DNA of 64,000 bases from Brachycybe producta (GCA_036925085.1 JAUPFP010000022.1:754501-818500); one strand, 5' to 3'. Shown: positions 44,401 to 50,135, counted from the first letter of the stretch. Notes: generated from the letters alone by a model not told the origin. A program made the numbers and translations.

Positions 44401-46153
44401 ACCTCAACCGCCACCTTCTTATCAAGTGGAACCCATCTCTCCACCTACTGGTTTTGCTCCAGATAGCAACGTTGGGGAGCCATCGAGCACCACCACCTCC
44501 TCCTCCTCCTCGTCACACGCTGGACAACCACCTTCATCTTGGATCACAAGTCCGAACATCAAGAGCTTGTTGACCACCCATCGTATCTATCAACCACCGG
44601 ATAGTTCAGAAGCACAAGCTGGACATCAGAAAACGCCTCCACAACAAATCAAACTGTCTCCACTGGACTACGTTAAGCACAAGATAGTTGAGGAGATGAG
44701 GAAGAGTTCAGAGGAATGTCCAGATCAAGCGGCGAGCGTAAGTGACGGACGACCTGGGTCTCAACCACCACTCGGTTCTCCACGTGGGGACGAACGCGTT
44801 GTCGGTTATGCTCCTCCGATGGGAACGGACAAGGAGATTCCTATGGGTCTTAAATATCGTACGATGGATGTGGCCGAGTCTTCATCTGTCGTTAATCCGT
44901 ATCCGGGTCCAGCTTCGCAATACGTTCCCGGAGCTATTTATCATCTTCCTCATCATCCGATGGAACCTCCGCGTGCGTCTTCTAGAGGCTCGAATTTAGA
45001 CGCACCTCGGCCTCCGTATAAACGCAATTTGGAAGTGATGGAGGCATCAGGTAGTTCTGAGAGGCGAGACGGAAGACCGGGTTCCTCGTCTTCTGCACGT
45101 AGCCGATCTATTTCACCGAGTAGTTCGGATGTTGCAGACGACACACCGAAAAAAAGATCGCGGATCGGTGACCAACACGCGCCCGAAAGTTCGACCGAAC
45201 GATCACACCAACAATCACTGCCCGAAAGTTCTGAAGGACTGACAAGCGTCGGAGGATCCGGTGTTTGTTCGAGCAATCAGATGGAGAATGGCAACGGTAG
45301 GGTGACGGAAGGACTTTCTGCGTTATCATCTGGTGGTGCATCTGCCGGACCATCTTCTTCGGCCGTGTCGGCGAGTGGCGTTAGAACTTCGTCGTCTTCA
45401 CCCGATTACCCACAGTCGTCTCGTAAAGAAGGAGACGAAGATTGTGTCGTTCCTCAGAGTTCGATGCGTGGCAGCGGTGGTTGTGGTGTTGACAACAAGA
45501 CTTTGAGTACATGGGACGACGACGTCGGAACTTCAGTCAAAGATGACAAAAACGGAGTTGAAGCGTCACAGATGGTAGACAGTCCGCAGTCCGGCGAGAT
45601 GGTTATCGACGAGTCCGCAGCCATCGACAGTGCGAGTTCGTCAAAGTTAGAACCGGTGTCTCCGCCTCCACAGGAAGGCATCTCTACGTCCGAAAGACCA
45701 GAGAATATTTACTCTTCTACGGAGCAAGCTTCTTCGAGTAACTGTATGGACGTTGGTCAGTCCGTCAGTTCGTCACACAGGATGACCGAGACGAGAGGGA
45801 GTCCGGGAACGGCGAGTGGATCCTCTTCGAACTCTTCGTCGTATCCAAGCACTAGTATCTCTAGTACGGTTAGCGGCAATGCAGCCGCGTTTCCTTCGAC
45901 CAATTTAGTCAGCAGTATGGGTGGCGTGAGCACCACGTACACTTATCCCTTTTCGGCTCTCTCCGTGAGGTCACTGGCCGCTACGAGCCCAACCTCTCCC
46001 TCTTCGGCCGCGGTGGCCAACACTCCGTCCTCCACACAACCACCACCTTCGCTATCTGGCTCAAGTAGGAGCAATTCACCCGTGTCGGCGTCTCGAGACG
46101 AACCTGCTCCACTCATGTCTTCGCAGTACGAACCACTGTCGGACGAAGACTGA
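11302..46153 (+). CDS. Smr: Nuclear receptor corepressor (NCoR/SMRT/Smrter-like), 18 coding exons traced, 5' end missing
   Basis: This is a scaffold corepressor of the NCoR/SMRT/Smrter family. Known members bring HDAC3, TBL1 and GPS2 to unliganded nuclear receptors in the nucleus. Coding exons read from splice sites with compatible phases are 11302-11488, 17989-18239, 19421-19763, 23503-23796, 23865-23921, 24023-24075, 24754-24906, 24991-25077, 26888-27395, 28554-28694, 28787-29178, 29264-29364, 37326-37506, 38442-38557, 38623-38733, 38821-39008, 39345-39516 and 39972-46153. They give about 3,171 residues. The order of parts is a Q/H-rich N terminus, a VDREIAK coil, a DAD with SANT1, a cysteine-rich block, SANT2, GSI motifs, two CoRNR boxes and the end YEPLSDED. 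All are family hallmarks in family order. The first exon starts mid-codon and has no in-frame ATG, so an upstream coding exon was not found. A large intron (29365-37325) holds an antisense gene. Confidence 0.96.
11648..12475. repeat. CT-rich microsatellite/minisatellite
   Basis: About 830 bp of pyrimidine repeats with higher-order units such as CTCTTACTCTCTGTCTTT. It sits in the intron after corepressor exon 1. The long open frames in it are artefacts. Confidence 0.95.
12590..12905. mobile_element. Possible second GC-rich element
   Basis: A GGCGGCGGTGGC / GCCGCCGGCGC core lies between AT-rich arms carrying ATCGATATATCGAT and ATATCGATATTTAATATCGA. It resembles family H in plan, but its ends were not defined. 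Confidence 0.45.
12985..13180. mobile_element. Family A relative (diverged)
   Basis: CCAATTAGAATTTTATTGG and GGCCCCGCCC at the left mirror GGGCGGGGCCAATAAAATTTT at the right, with TGACGTCACATG in the middle. The inner plan resembles family A, but the termini differ. Confidence 0.65.
13187..13393. mobile_element. MITE family A copy 5
   Basis: ACAGGCAATTAGAAATCGGGA ends with an inner TGACGTCA. The flanks share GGCACAAT (8 bp). Confidence 0.9.
13491..13695. mobile_element. MITE family A copy 6
   Basis: ACTGGCATTTAGAAATC and its inverse. The flanks share TGCCATAAGCTGAC, longer than the usual 9 bp but containing a plausible duplication. Confidence 0.88.
14198..14537. mobile_element. Family H: GC-rich fold-back hAT-like MITE
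   Basis: The terminal repeats TAGACCTGTGC and GCACAGGTCTA are exact inverses, flanked by an exact 8-bp duplication AGAACAAC. The inside is GCC/CGG repeats (CGCCGCCGCC) around an AT-rich core. The 8-bp duplication and TAG start point to hAT. Confidence 0.88.
14597..14802. mobile_element. MITE family A copy 7
   Basis: Exact 9-bp duplication CAACGGTGT on both sides. The ends are ACAGGCAATTAGAAATC and TCTAATTGATTGT. The inner CRE is altered to TGACATCA. Confidence 0.93.
15008..15201. mobile_element. MITE family A', copy 1 (GTAAAGACAGG termini)
   Basis: A sister family with ACAGGCAAGTAAAGACAG ends and an inner GGAGCATGTGACGTCAGG. The flanks GCTTTTTAA and GCTTTTTGA match at 8 of 9. Confidence 0.9.
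15793..15987. mobile_element. MITE family A', copy 2
   Basis: ACAGGCATGTAAAGACAGGA and its inverse flank the usual CRE and CCAATT blocks. The target duplication is not clear because the flanks are low-complexity CT. Confidence 0.85.
16540..16736. mobile_element. MITE family A', copy 3
   Basis: AGGCATGTAAAGACAGGGA at the left and its inverse at the right, with exact 9-bp flanks AAATCCCAA. Confidence 0.92.
16773..17115. mobile_element. MITE family F copy 2
   Basis: Ends TACGGAGCCCTGTGACGGACA and TGTCCTTTACAGGGCTCCGTA are inverted repeats. The inside has the same TCGACATTTCGACTTT and GCCATGTTGCGCGCACCATA blocks as the copy at 3391-3915. Confidence 0.9.
17488..17693. mobile_element. MITE family A copy 8
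   Basis: ACAGGCATTTAGAAATCGGGA ends. The flanks CTTTGCCTC and CTTTGCCAC match at 8 of 9. Confidence 0.92.
17989..18239 (+). CDS. Smr: Corepressor exon 2 (poly-Q/poly-P, RRRPSLL motif)
   Basis: The acceptor TTTTTCTAG and donor AAAG|GTATAAA bound a 251-nt exon. It encodes His, Gln and Pro runs followed by GRRRPSLLP. The same RRRPSLL motif follows a polyglutamine run near the N terminus of vertebrate NCoR proteins. CAG/CAA runs here may be polymorphic. Confidence 0.88.
18405..18916. mobile_element. Family E copy 2 (inverted, with nested family A)
   Basis: Reverse orientation relative to the other copies, ending GGCGCCATCTACCTTGCATT. Removing the family A insertion at 18704-18874 gives a continuous family E sequence. 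Confidence 0.82.
18704..18874. mobile_element. MITE family A copy 9, inside family E
   Basis: Exact 9-bp duplication CTATGGAGG. The left arm has lost about 35 bp relative to other copies. It interrupts a family E element. Confidence 0.92.
19421..19763 (+). CDS. Smr: Corepressor exon 3 (KRPRL motif, His/Gln and Gly runs)
   Basis: The acceptor CCAAAACAG and donor AGG|GTCAGT were chosen because they keep phase with both neighbours. It encodes [13 protein letters not shown], His and Gln runs, NKRPRL (matching SKRPRLE in vertebrates), a polyglycine run and GIETEIKR. A nearby alternative donor GTCA|GTAAGA would break the frame into exon 4. Confidence 0.88.
20966..21172. mobile_element. MITE family A copy 10
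   Basis: Exact 9-bp duplication CTTTCTCAC, ends ACAGGCAGTTAGAAATCGG, inner TGACGTCA. One of the cleanest copies. Confidence 0.95.
22330..22605. mobile_element. MITE family B copy 5
   Basis: GGCTGTCTTTCAGGAAC, GAGAAACTTGAAAGTGTTTT and inverted AAGTTTATTTTGAAAAATAA arms. It lies in the intron before corepressor exon 4. Confidence 0.8.
22821..23203. mobile_element. Family C copy 1
   Basis: Begins GAGGTGGGACGAATCCTAAA and ends GGATTCGAATGTCCCATCC. It contains a shared core with GTGTGGC, CTCAGGGTCGCCACAAGG and an AT-rich run. Confidence 0.85.
23503..23796 (+). CDS. Smr: Corepressor exon 4 (GPS2/TBL1-binding coiled coil)
   Basis: The exon opens with [17 protein letters not shown] (the first R comes from exon 3) and runs into a coil containing [19 protein letters not shown]. 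This aligns with the vertebrate NCoR repression-domain-1 helix, which is known to pair with GPS2 and TBL1. It ends with IIYAENR, as in vertebrate IIYDENR. The donor is AGA|GTCAGT. Confidence 0.94.
23865..24075 (+). CDS. Smr: Corepressor exons 5 and 6 ([15 protein letters not shown])
   Basis: Two short exons, 23865-23921 (57 nt) and 24023-24075 (53 nt), are split by a 101-nt intron. Together they encode [19 protein letters not shown] and [17 protein letters not shown], a nearly invariant stretch of NCoR proteins just after the RD1 coil. Confidence 0.95.
24375..24560. mobile_element. MITE family B copy 6 (partial)
   Basis: Only one arm is clear: AAAAGATAAATATGATCAACATGAA followed by TAC-CCTCTAGTTTTTACAA. 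It lies in the intron before corepressor exon 7. Confidence 0.6.
24754..25077 (+). CDS. Smr: Corepressor exons 7 and 8 (pre-DAD helical region)
   Basis: Exon 7 is 24754-24906 and exon 8 is 24991-25077. They encode a basic helical region with [11 protein letters not shown] and [15 protein letters not shown], matching WEKKVDRIENN and YYEKQFPEIRKQRE of vertebrate NCoR. Exon 8 ends with two bases of an Arg codon that exon 9 completes. Confidence 0.95.
25548..25795. mobile_element. Family D copy 1
   Basis: Repeated GAACCGGTT and CCGAACCGAGTAGAAACGGT motifs, ending CGTTGGTACCTCTAG. It shares its order of blocks with the copy at 39.6 kb. Confidence 0.75.
26888..27395 (+). CDS. Smr: Corepressor exon 9 (deacetylase activation domain, SANT1 start)
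   Basis: The acceptor at 26886-26887 is preferred because it restores ERFSR-VGAGG, matching ERFQRVG in vertebrates, and keeps phase. A low-complexity Pro/Ser/Gly insert comes first. Then come [23 protein letters not shown] and [20 protein letters not shown]. In known members this region binds and activates HDAC3 with an inositol phosphate at the interface. The insert is much longer than in vertebrates. Confidence 0.93.
27520..28497. mobile_element. Three family B copies in tandem (copies 7-9)
   Basis: Three consecutive palindromes (about 27520-27800, 27800-28150 and 28150-28497) make up most of the intron between corepressor exons 9 and 10. Each has GTGTTAG/AAACTAGAACGG arms and CTTCTAGTTTC inverses. 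Confidence 0.78.
28554..28694 (+). CDS. Smr: Corepressor exon 10 (SANT1 end)
   Basis: The acceptor TTATCCCAG and donor CTA|GTAAGT bound the exon. It encodes [18 protein letters not shown], the last SANT1 helix, which is almost identical across animals (vertebrates [18 protein letters not shown]). A basic tail follows. Confidence 0.96.
28787..29364 (+). CDS. Smr: Corepressor exons 11 and 12 (low-complexity linker)
   Basis: Exon 11 is 28787-29178 and exon 12 is 29264-29364. Exon 11 encodes a Ser/Gly/Asn-rich segment, and exon 12 an acidic and basic linker ending DNEGINDNQ. Phase and splice sites support both. There is no recognisable fold; it corresponds to the charged linker between SANT1 and SANT2. 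Confidence 0.85.
29478..29795. mobile_element. MITE family B copy 10
   Basis: GAGATGGTTTTACG at the left and TTTAAAACCACTTTTAAGATGG at the right, with the usual arms between. It is at the start of the 8-kb intron. Confidence 0.82.
29938..30328. mobile_element. Family C copy 2
   Basis: Same ends and core as copy 1, with a local duplication of the TTCGAATCTCGAATATTTTT block near the right end. Confidence 0.85.
31110..32840 (-). CDS. BTB/POZ protein with two C2H2 zinc fingers, nested antisense in corepressor intron 12
   Basis: A single-exon reading of 576 aa starts at the ATG at 32840-32838 ([12 protein letters not shown]). Residues 1 to about 125 form a BTB/POZ domain: [40 protein letters not shown], and [21 protein letters not shown] Ser/Pro/His-rich middle follows. 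Then come two C2H2 fingers, CxxC-x12-HxxxH (about residue 425) and CxxC-x12-HxxxxH (about residue 512). An acidic Glu run and DEELSVCT end the protein. It is probably a DNA-binding transcriptional repressor. I do not recognise an ortholog. An in-frame extension upstream to 32987 has no ATG and crosses a likely 5' UTR intron, so I reject it as coding. Confidence 0.88.
   Translation of the reverse strand: MSYGIPHPIDVMVRVAGRQFPAHHTVLVEHSGYFRDVLNRSKSSIKTKDLEQRLGAAELDLSTASLLITVPPSISSKSFSILLDFMYSSKLHLDYHNAPEILQCAQILDMPKAVDMCRHYILGSQQPRLEYPTLGYTSCLARLWHTFPPFFHMSAPTPPSLLDSQHHQQRIAQPLSTASVEFIQPPHGLLGLESSTVPLTPQLIRPIASRPHHYHPCYHQLLLSSPTPTHTVVNQLTLDKTTVTSQLPTKDFSSATEQPRPPQPTTSSTVTAPISTATLAADETVSSNDSELDDVVTIPQSCRSRSPIAKDPNKSVQKIRNQRTETSSSPPPEKKAILDIAYCDGPVKFQRILNENCDLVMVLQATDRSQKPKSLQDEAQKGASKEIKKGKNTEKQPPSSKRRTECSEGDEAPCSPSETDTSGNFHCVYCRHTFKSRYCYIKHKRRHLNPLTIENSVSQQSHCSAEIANPNCTLVSKDVTANTVEVAVQKNPVVASTSSVTTKPLEINSTFYPCKICGCKFPSYYFVHKHRHTCHPGHNSNTDDEEEAEEEEEEEERKNERVPVDSMEDEELSVCT
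31240..31568 (-). other. Two C2H2 zinc-finger motifs of the BTB protein
   Basis: Finger 1 (31499-31568) reads [14 protein letters not shown] followed by CYIKHKRRH. Finger 2 (about 31240-31311) reads [14 protein letters not shown] followed by [10 protein letters not shown]. About 65 residues separate them, so they are not a classical tandem array. Confidence 0.88.
32878..32957 (-). other. Probable 5' UTR intron of the BTB-zinc-finger gene
   Basis: On the minus strand the donor CTTAAG|GTAAGG (exon edge 32958) and the acceptor TTTCTGACAG (exon edge 32877) delimit an 80-nt intron just before the ATG. Its upstream exon would include sequence above 32958; the transcription start is not visible. 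Confidence 0.6.
33000..34041. other. Region upstream of the BTB gene, no exon recognised
   Basis: Likely promoter and 5' UTR territory of the minus-strand BTB gene, with CT/GA-rich stretches at 33000-33010 and 33185-33215. No TATA box stands out. Confidence 0.4.
34042..34133. repeat. 46-bp perfect tandem duplication
   Basis: ACGAAGATGCTTCGTAGTCC and the next 26 bases occur twice with no difference, at 34042 and 34088. It looks recent. Confidence 0.93.
34134..36475. other. Intron interior, no gene recognised
   Basis: AT-rich sequence with one fold-back at 35166-35342 and a (TTA)n(CTA)n run at about 36318-36357. I see no exon. Confidence 0.5.
35166..35342. repeat. Fold-back element with GTGGCACAATT ends
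   Basis: GGCACAATTAAAAAAAAAAA and TTTTTTGGGGGGAAAATT at the left mirror ATTTTCCCCCCAAAA and TTTAGTTGTGCC at the right. A single copy here. Confidence 0.75.
36476..36888. mobile_element. Family C copy 3 (inverted) with 8-bp duplication
   Basis: TAGGGATGTGCCATTCGAATCC at the left end and GGATTCGTCCCACCTCTA at the right, flanked by exact CTTTAAAT on both sides. The 8-bp duplication and TAG termini suggest hAT. Confidence 0.9.
37326..38733 (+). CDS. Smr: Corepressor exons 13-15 (cysteine-rich block between SANT domains)
   Basis: The exons are 37326-37506, 38442-38557 and 38623-38733. The joined reading has [55 protein letters not shown] and [15 protein letters not shown]. Four CxxC or CxxxxC pairs suggest zinc binding, which is inference. 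I remember a similar block in insect Smrter and none at this position in vertebrate NCoR1/2; that comparison needs a search. The last exon ends one base into the codon leading into SANT2. Confidence 0.9.
37881..38213. mobile_element. Family E copy 3 (most complete)
   Basis: It begins GTGTAAATGCAAGGTAGATG and ends ATGATCTACTTGCATTCTTA; the ends are inverted repeats (AATGCAAGxTAGAT). It lies in the intron between corepressor exons 13 and 14. Confidence 0.82.
38821..39008 (+). CDS. Smr: Corepressor exon 16 (SANT2, histone-interaction domain)
   Basis: The acceptor TTTTAACAG and donor AAA|GTACGG bound the exon. It encodes [18 protein letters not shown], then NWTKISGMV and [17 protein letters not shown]. 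This is a complete SANT/Myb fold and the second SANT of the family. In SMRT this domain binds unacetylated histone tails. Confidence 0.97.
39033..39305. mobile_element. MITE family B copy 11
   Basis: TTATTCTGTCTTTCAGGAGT and its inverse CTGAAAGACAGAATATTC. It occupies about 270 of the 336 nt between SANT2 exon 16 and exon 17. Confidence 0.85.
39345..39516 (+). CDS. Smr: Corepressor exon 17 (acidic/serine linker)
   Basis: The acceptor CTCGATAG and donor GATG|GTTGGT bound an exon encoding an acidic, Ser/Thr-rich segment ([23 protein letters not shown]). It joins the final exon as ...[11 protein letters not shown]. It has no fold of its own. Confidence 0.9.
39588..39893. mobile_element. Family D copy 2
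   Basis: TAGAGATGTCAACGG start, GATAGAACCGGTTCGCCAGT, CCGAACCGAGTAGA twice, and an end CAGTTGCCACCTCA. Inverted ends suggest a hAT-type MITE. It fills most of the intron before the giant exon. Confidence 0.78.
39972..46153 (+). CDS. Smr: Corepressor exon 18, giant terminal coding exon
   Basis: One open frame of 6,182 nt runs from the acceptor GTTCTAG to TGA at 46151-46153. The protein is mostly disordered, with Pro, Gln, His, Gly and Ser runs. Islands of conservation are [14 protein letters not shown], two GSI motifs ([16 protein letters not shown]), [15 protein letters not shown] (vertebrates QTILNDYITSQQMQ), [13 protein letters not shown], two CoRNR boxes, and the end [17 protein letters not shown]. 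This is the receptor-interaction half of the corepressor. Encoding it in one exon differs from the many-exon vertebrate gene. Confidence 0.96.
41639..41796 (+). other. Two GSI motifs in the corepressor
   Basis: GSITHGTPV starts at 41639 and GSITLGTPV starts near 41770. GSI(T/S)xGTP repeats are a signature of NCoR, SMRT and Smrter; vertebrate NCoR1 has many more of them. Their function is not settled. Confidence 0.85.
43442..43471 (+). other. CoRNR box 1 ([10 protein letters not shown])
   Basis: This decapeptide matches the vertebrate FIDVIITRQI receptor-interaction box (I/L-x-x-I/V-I). It would dock on unliganded nuclear receptors. The flanking sequence TAAK also matches (TAAN in NCoR1). Confidence 0.93.
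43847..43873 (+). other. CoRNR box 2 (IDLIINKDY)
   Basis: [15 protein letters not shown] matches vertebrate ITLADHICQIITQDF. The order and spacing of the two boxes agree with NCoR. No third box was recognised. Confidence 0.93.
46126..46150 (+). other. C-terminal LSD motif (QYEPLSDED)
   Basis: The extreme C terminus of vertebrate NCoR/SMRT (YETLSDS...) is a CK2 site that binds the SPOC domain of SHARP/SPEN when phosphorylated. The Leu-Ser-Asp-acidic core is kept here. Confidence 0.85.
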
Positions 46154-46520
46154 AAAAGAAAACTTCTTCGTGACTTTTTTTTTAGTTGTGTGTGTGCGTG
46201 TGCTTACATTTCGAGAGAGACACGAGTCTCTTTCGAGAGGAGGAAACAAAAAAAAACCTCAAAACGGGCTCCACCACGAGGAGAAAGAACTTCTGTGTCG
46301 CTCGTTGCTACTTCTCCTCCACGATAAGTGGGTCTATGTCGTGTGTATGTGTTTTGCGTGTGTTTTGTGTGTGATGCTTTTCGGTAATGGGGGGAGCACA
46401 TTGACCCTGTCACACATAAGAGTGTAAACCGTTTTTTTGCGGCAACCGTGATGAAGATTCGAGAGAGGTTGGTTCGTATTTAACGACACATCTCGAATCT
46501 TCTTCCGGTTGTTCGCATGT

Positions 46521-46555
<35 letters not shown>

Positions 46556-46751
46556 TACATATAGAGCCTTTTGAGATGGTTCTCCACCATTGCTCAAGCT
46601 CCCCTAACCCTCTCTAAATCCTCTTTTTAACTGACACAAAAAAGGGAGGGATATAAGGGGTGGGTTAAAAAAAAAACTTTTTAAAAAGATTAAAACTGGA
46701 CAGGACAGGTGGCCTTAAATGTCAAATATTATTATTAAGAGTTTAAATAAA
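46154..46751 (+). terminator. Corepressor 3' UTR with candidate poly(A) signal
   Basis: AT-rich sequence follows the stop, with a (TA)n run near 46527-46550. The first clear AATAAA is at 46746-46751, about 590 nt after the stop. The cleavage site itself is not visible. Confidence 0.5.
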
Positions 46752-47650
46752 GTAAAAAGAAAATTGTTATATTATTTGAAAGAGAGAGCGAGAGTGAGAC
46801 AAGCGTCGTCGAGAGGGTTTTTGCGATTTCGTCGAAACAGAGAGCGAGCGAGAGAGAGAGATTGGAAAGAAGAAAAACCAAAATCTTCGGTCTTCTCAGC
46901 AATTTTCTCGTCTCTTGTATCCTTTTTTTTATTCTGAAAAAGGTGAAAGGAAAAATGTCCTTATTTTCTTCGACAATAGTGTGTGTGGGGGGGTTTTATT
47001 TCTCTCTCGAAGGTGCGTTTTTGCGTTTGTATAAATGTTCGAAAAAAGAAAAATCCTCTCGTCTTTTTTCCCTTTCCTCGAGTTGGTTTTTTTTTTTGTA
47101 CACATCTTTTCTCTTTTCTTCTTTCTTTCTTTCTTAAAAGACAAAAAAAAAACTTGCGAGAGTTTTTTATTACTCGGAAGTTTTTTTTTTTTTTCATTTT
47201 TAATTGAAAAGATTTGTTTCTTTTTTATATGTGTGTCTGTTTATATCTTTACGAAGAAGAAAAACCGAGAGGAAGGGGAAATGTTTGTAATTGTATGTAG
47301 TATAATTTGTTTTTTGTTTTTTTAAAAAGGATAATTCTTGGGAACGGATTTTTTGGGTCTCGTAAAAAAGTTTTAAAAAAAACACATCAGGTGTTCTTAA
47401 AAAAAAAAGGACCTCAAGTTCCCTAAATTCTGTTTTTGATTTTTTTTTTTCTTTTTGATGCAAAGGAATTTGTCTCTTCTTGTGTGTTCGGTACAAGAGA
47501 GAGAAGTGACAAGAAGAATGTGAACCTGTGATTTTTTTAAAAAAATAAGAAGAAAACTTGAGAAAAAGTTTGTCAAAACAAAAAATATTAAAACAAAAAA
47601 GTGAAAATGTTATTATTTTTTCTTTTAATCATTTTTGGGTTTTATTTTTC
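46752..47650. other. Intergenic low-complexity region
   Basis: Poly-T/poly-A tracts and GA-rich stretches. May include alternative 3' UTR of the corepressor. No gene seen. Confidence 0.45.
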
Positions 47651-47705
47651 TATGGAGACCTGTTGAGGACATGAACATTTTTTATTTATCTCGTCTGGAC
47701 GACTT

Positions 47706-48131
47706 ATGGCGCATTCACACTAGGTTGGTTTTCCAGCTGCTTTTTGCTGTTGGCTGGTTGTAGCGCTCTAGTAGCATAGTCTGAACTGCTACTAACAGCT
47801 GCTTTCTCAAGCGGGCTAGTGATTTTAACAGTGGCTGGTGAAGTTGGACATGTCCAACTTTAGCAGCTACCAGCTGGTCATGTGACTCCCTTCCTGCTGC
47901 TGCCATCTAGTGTGAACTTTTTGTTGCTAGTAGTGGCACTAGTGGTAGTTGAAACTCCACTGCTTGGGTTGGTTGTTGTTAGAGTTTGTGTTTTTGCAAG
48001 ACGGTGATTGGATGACTTGCACTGCTAATACCAGCAGTGACTGGACGAGTGTGAACCCAAAGCAGCTGCTGCTTGCTGTAGCTGCTAATAGCCAGCGGCA
48101 TGTAAACCAGCCTGGTGTGAATGCGCCTTTA
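47706..48131. repeat. Fold-back element, GGCGCATTCACAC ends
   Basis: GGCGCATTCACACTAGGTTGG at the left pairs with CCAGCCTGGTGTGAATGCGCC at the right. Inner CAGCTGCT/AGCAGCTG blocks also pair. About 425 bp. Confidence 0.82.
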
Positions 48132-48181
48132 GTGTCTCGTCTGGACGACTTAGTAGGGTCTGATGAAATGGATGAACAGTG

Positions 48182-48323
48182 ACAGGCAATTAGAAATCGG
48201 GACAAACAGAAGTTGGCTTCGCCCTATTTATGACAACCGGCAACTTCTAATTGGTGTGTTGTGTGGTTCGTCATAAAAAAGGGCGGAGCCAACTTCTGTT
48301 TGTCCCGATTTCTAATTGCCTGT
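48182..48323. mobile_element. MITE family A copy 11 (short)
   Basis: Exact 9-bp duplication TGAACAGTG. The element is only 142 bp because the centre is lost; both termini are intact. It is the only family A copy found beyond 22 kb. Confidence 0.95.
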
Positions 48324-49626
48324 TGAACAGTGTAGAATTAGATGAACCATACTTTTTTTATATCAGTGATTAGGTGGTGTCACGTTAAATGTGAACGTAA
48401 AAAATAACTTGATTCGATTTAAACAATGATTGTTGTTCCGCAGCCATGTTAGTACAGTGCAAGGTTTGTAGACAAGTATGTAAAGTGTGCTCATATTGCA
48501 AAAAAGTCCCCATCCCAATGGAAAGGCAACGGCATATTGCAACGTCAAACGTCACAATACTTTGATGTTTCTATTTATTTAGGTTTTGCCTTATTGAAAG
48601 CAATTGTTAAATTTCTCTCCCCCCCCCCCCCCCCCCAAAAAAAATAAAAAAATGTTATAATAATATCTAATAAAATATTTAATATATTAAAATTTAATAT
48701 TATTATAATAATAATAATATAATATACTGTATATATAAAAAAAAAATGTCAATAGAAAATATTTTAGTTGTGTTACAGTATATGTGAGTAAAAAAAAGTT
48801 TAATAAATATTCTGTAATGAAAAAAAAAATCAATAGAAAACATTTGATGTGTTTTCACAACTTAAAAACAATTCAAAACACTGCTTTTGAACGTCTGGTA
48901 TTACGAGCTGAAAGTATCATGACGTCACAGAGCTGTTCCATGGGGGCCTTTCCTATTGGCTGAAAATTATGATTTCACCTTACTTTACAAACCTTGAGTA
49001 CAAGTGTTCATCCAATTCTATATGCATTCCGTTTCAGCTTTTAGAGTTACCCCACAATGTTCATTTGCCCATCTTTTCATCCTGACCCGATTTAGCCTCT
49101 TGTCTGGAGACTTAGTAAAAAAAAAAAAAATTCTTGTCCTCAACAGCGCTCCGTAATTTTCGTTTTTTTATTTAAAGGCTCTCCAGAGTTAGGTTTTTTC
49201 GTTTTCGACTGAATGTCGACCTCTAATAATTATTAATTTCTAATTACATCAGTGAAAGACTAATTACAATTGCAGATAGTTTTCGGGTTACGCGATTCAT
49301 TTGTTACGAAGGTTTTCGGCGCAAGTTGAAGAACCGTGCAAGTCTCGAAACAGGTCCTTTCTGGTTGTTCGATACTGAGGCGAACCACAACTTACGTACA
49401 TTGAAGGGTTGTGCACGAAAAAGGGAGCAAGATGATGGTTCATACATAACAATTTTACGCACTGCGTGTTAATGTATAGTCTTCAGGTAACGAGAAAGTT
49501 TCGTGACGTTTCGAGTTACCGTTTGGTTGCTAAAGGCTCCGTAATTAAGAGTTTGATCAGAAGTTTTTTTAAAAAAAAAAAACATGTAGATTATTATTAC
49601 AGGCTCAAAAACGAAATTGTTACGTT

Positions 49627-49815
49627 TTAGGGCTTTTTGCACACAGGCGACTTTTCGACAACAAAATGAAGTCAGAAGTCGGCCTTTTAAAAGTCGCCTG
49701 TGTGCCAAGGTTGGCGCCCTTCTATAGAAAACACATTGTGACGACAGCGCAGCGACCTTCGACTTCATTTTGTCGTTGAAAAGTCTTGTCAAAAGTCGCC
49801 TATGTGCTAAGGCCC
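49627..49815. repeat. Fold-back element, CACACAGGCGACTTTT arms
   Basis: GGGCTTTTTGCACACAGGCGAC at the left pairs with GTCGCCTATGTGCTAAGGCCC at the right. An inner AAAATGAAGTC/GACTTCATTTT also pairs. Abuts the element at 49816. Confidence 0.82.
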
Positions 49816-50135
49816 TTTATACCTAGTACACACCTGACAATTGAAATGCTTTTAAATAATAAATGTGTTCTACAGAGCCCTGTGAAGGACAAACAAACAA
49901 TATGTCGAATTCAATTTATTCAGTTAATAATCTGAAAATATTGAGTTAATACTTAAATATAATTTATATAAACTATTGACATTAAAATATTGATTTACTA
50001 TTTCAATTTAAAATATTAATAATTAAATTCAGTTTAGTATTTGGTGTTCATGTCCTTAACTGGATTCCGTATAATTCACCTAAACACGTTTAATTTGAAT
50101 TCATTTAACTCGTGTATGTACACTGTACAAGGTAT
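49807..50135. mobile_element. Composite fold-back (family F core), copy 1
   Basis: The outer TACCTAGTACACACCTGA... enclosing an inner GAGCCCTGTGAAGGACAAAC...GTCCTTAACTGGATTCCG is repeated in the same order at 60316-60620. Confidence 0.82.

Larger units (their letters stand above)
47651..49155. mobile_element. Large family F-like element with nested elements
   Basis: GGAGACCTGTTGAGGACATGAA at 47654 is mirrored by TTCTTGTCCTCAACAGCGCTCC near 49130. TCGTCTGGA(C)GACTTA follows the left end and also precedes the right end. A fold-back at 47706-48131 and family A at 48182-48323 lie inside. Confidence 0.6.

Noticed and set aside
40542-45681. Minus-strand and shifted frames across the giant exon, up to 245 aa
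   Set aside because: Shadows of the real reading; codon bias and repeats of the sense strand explain them.
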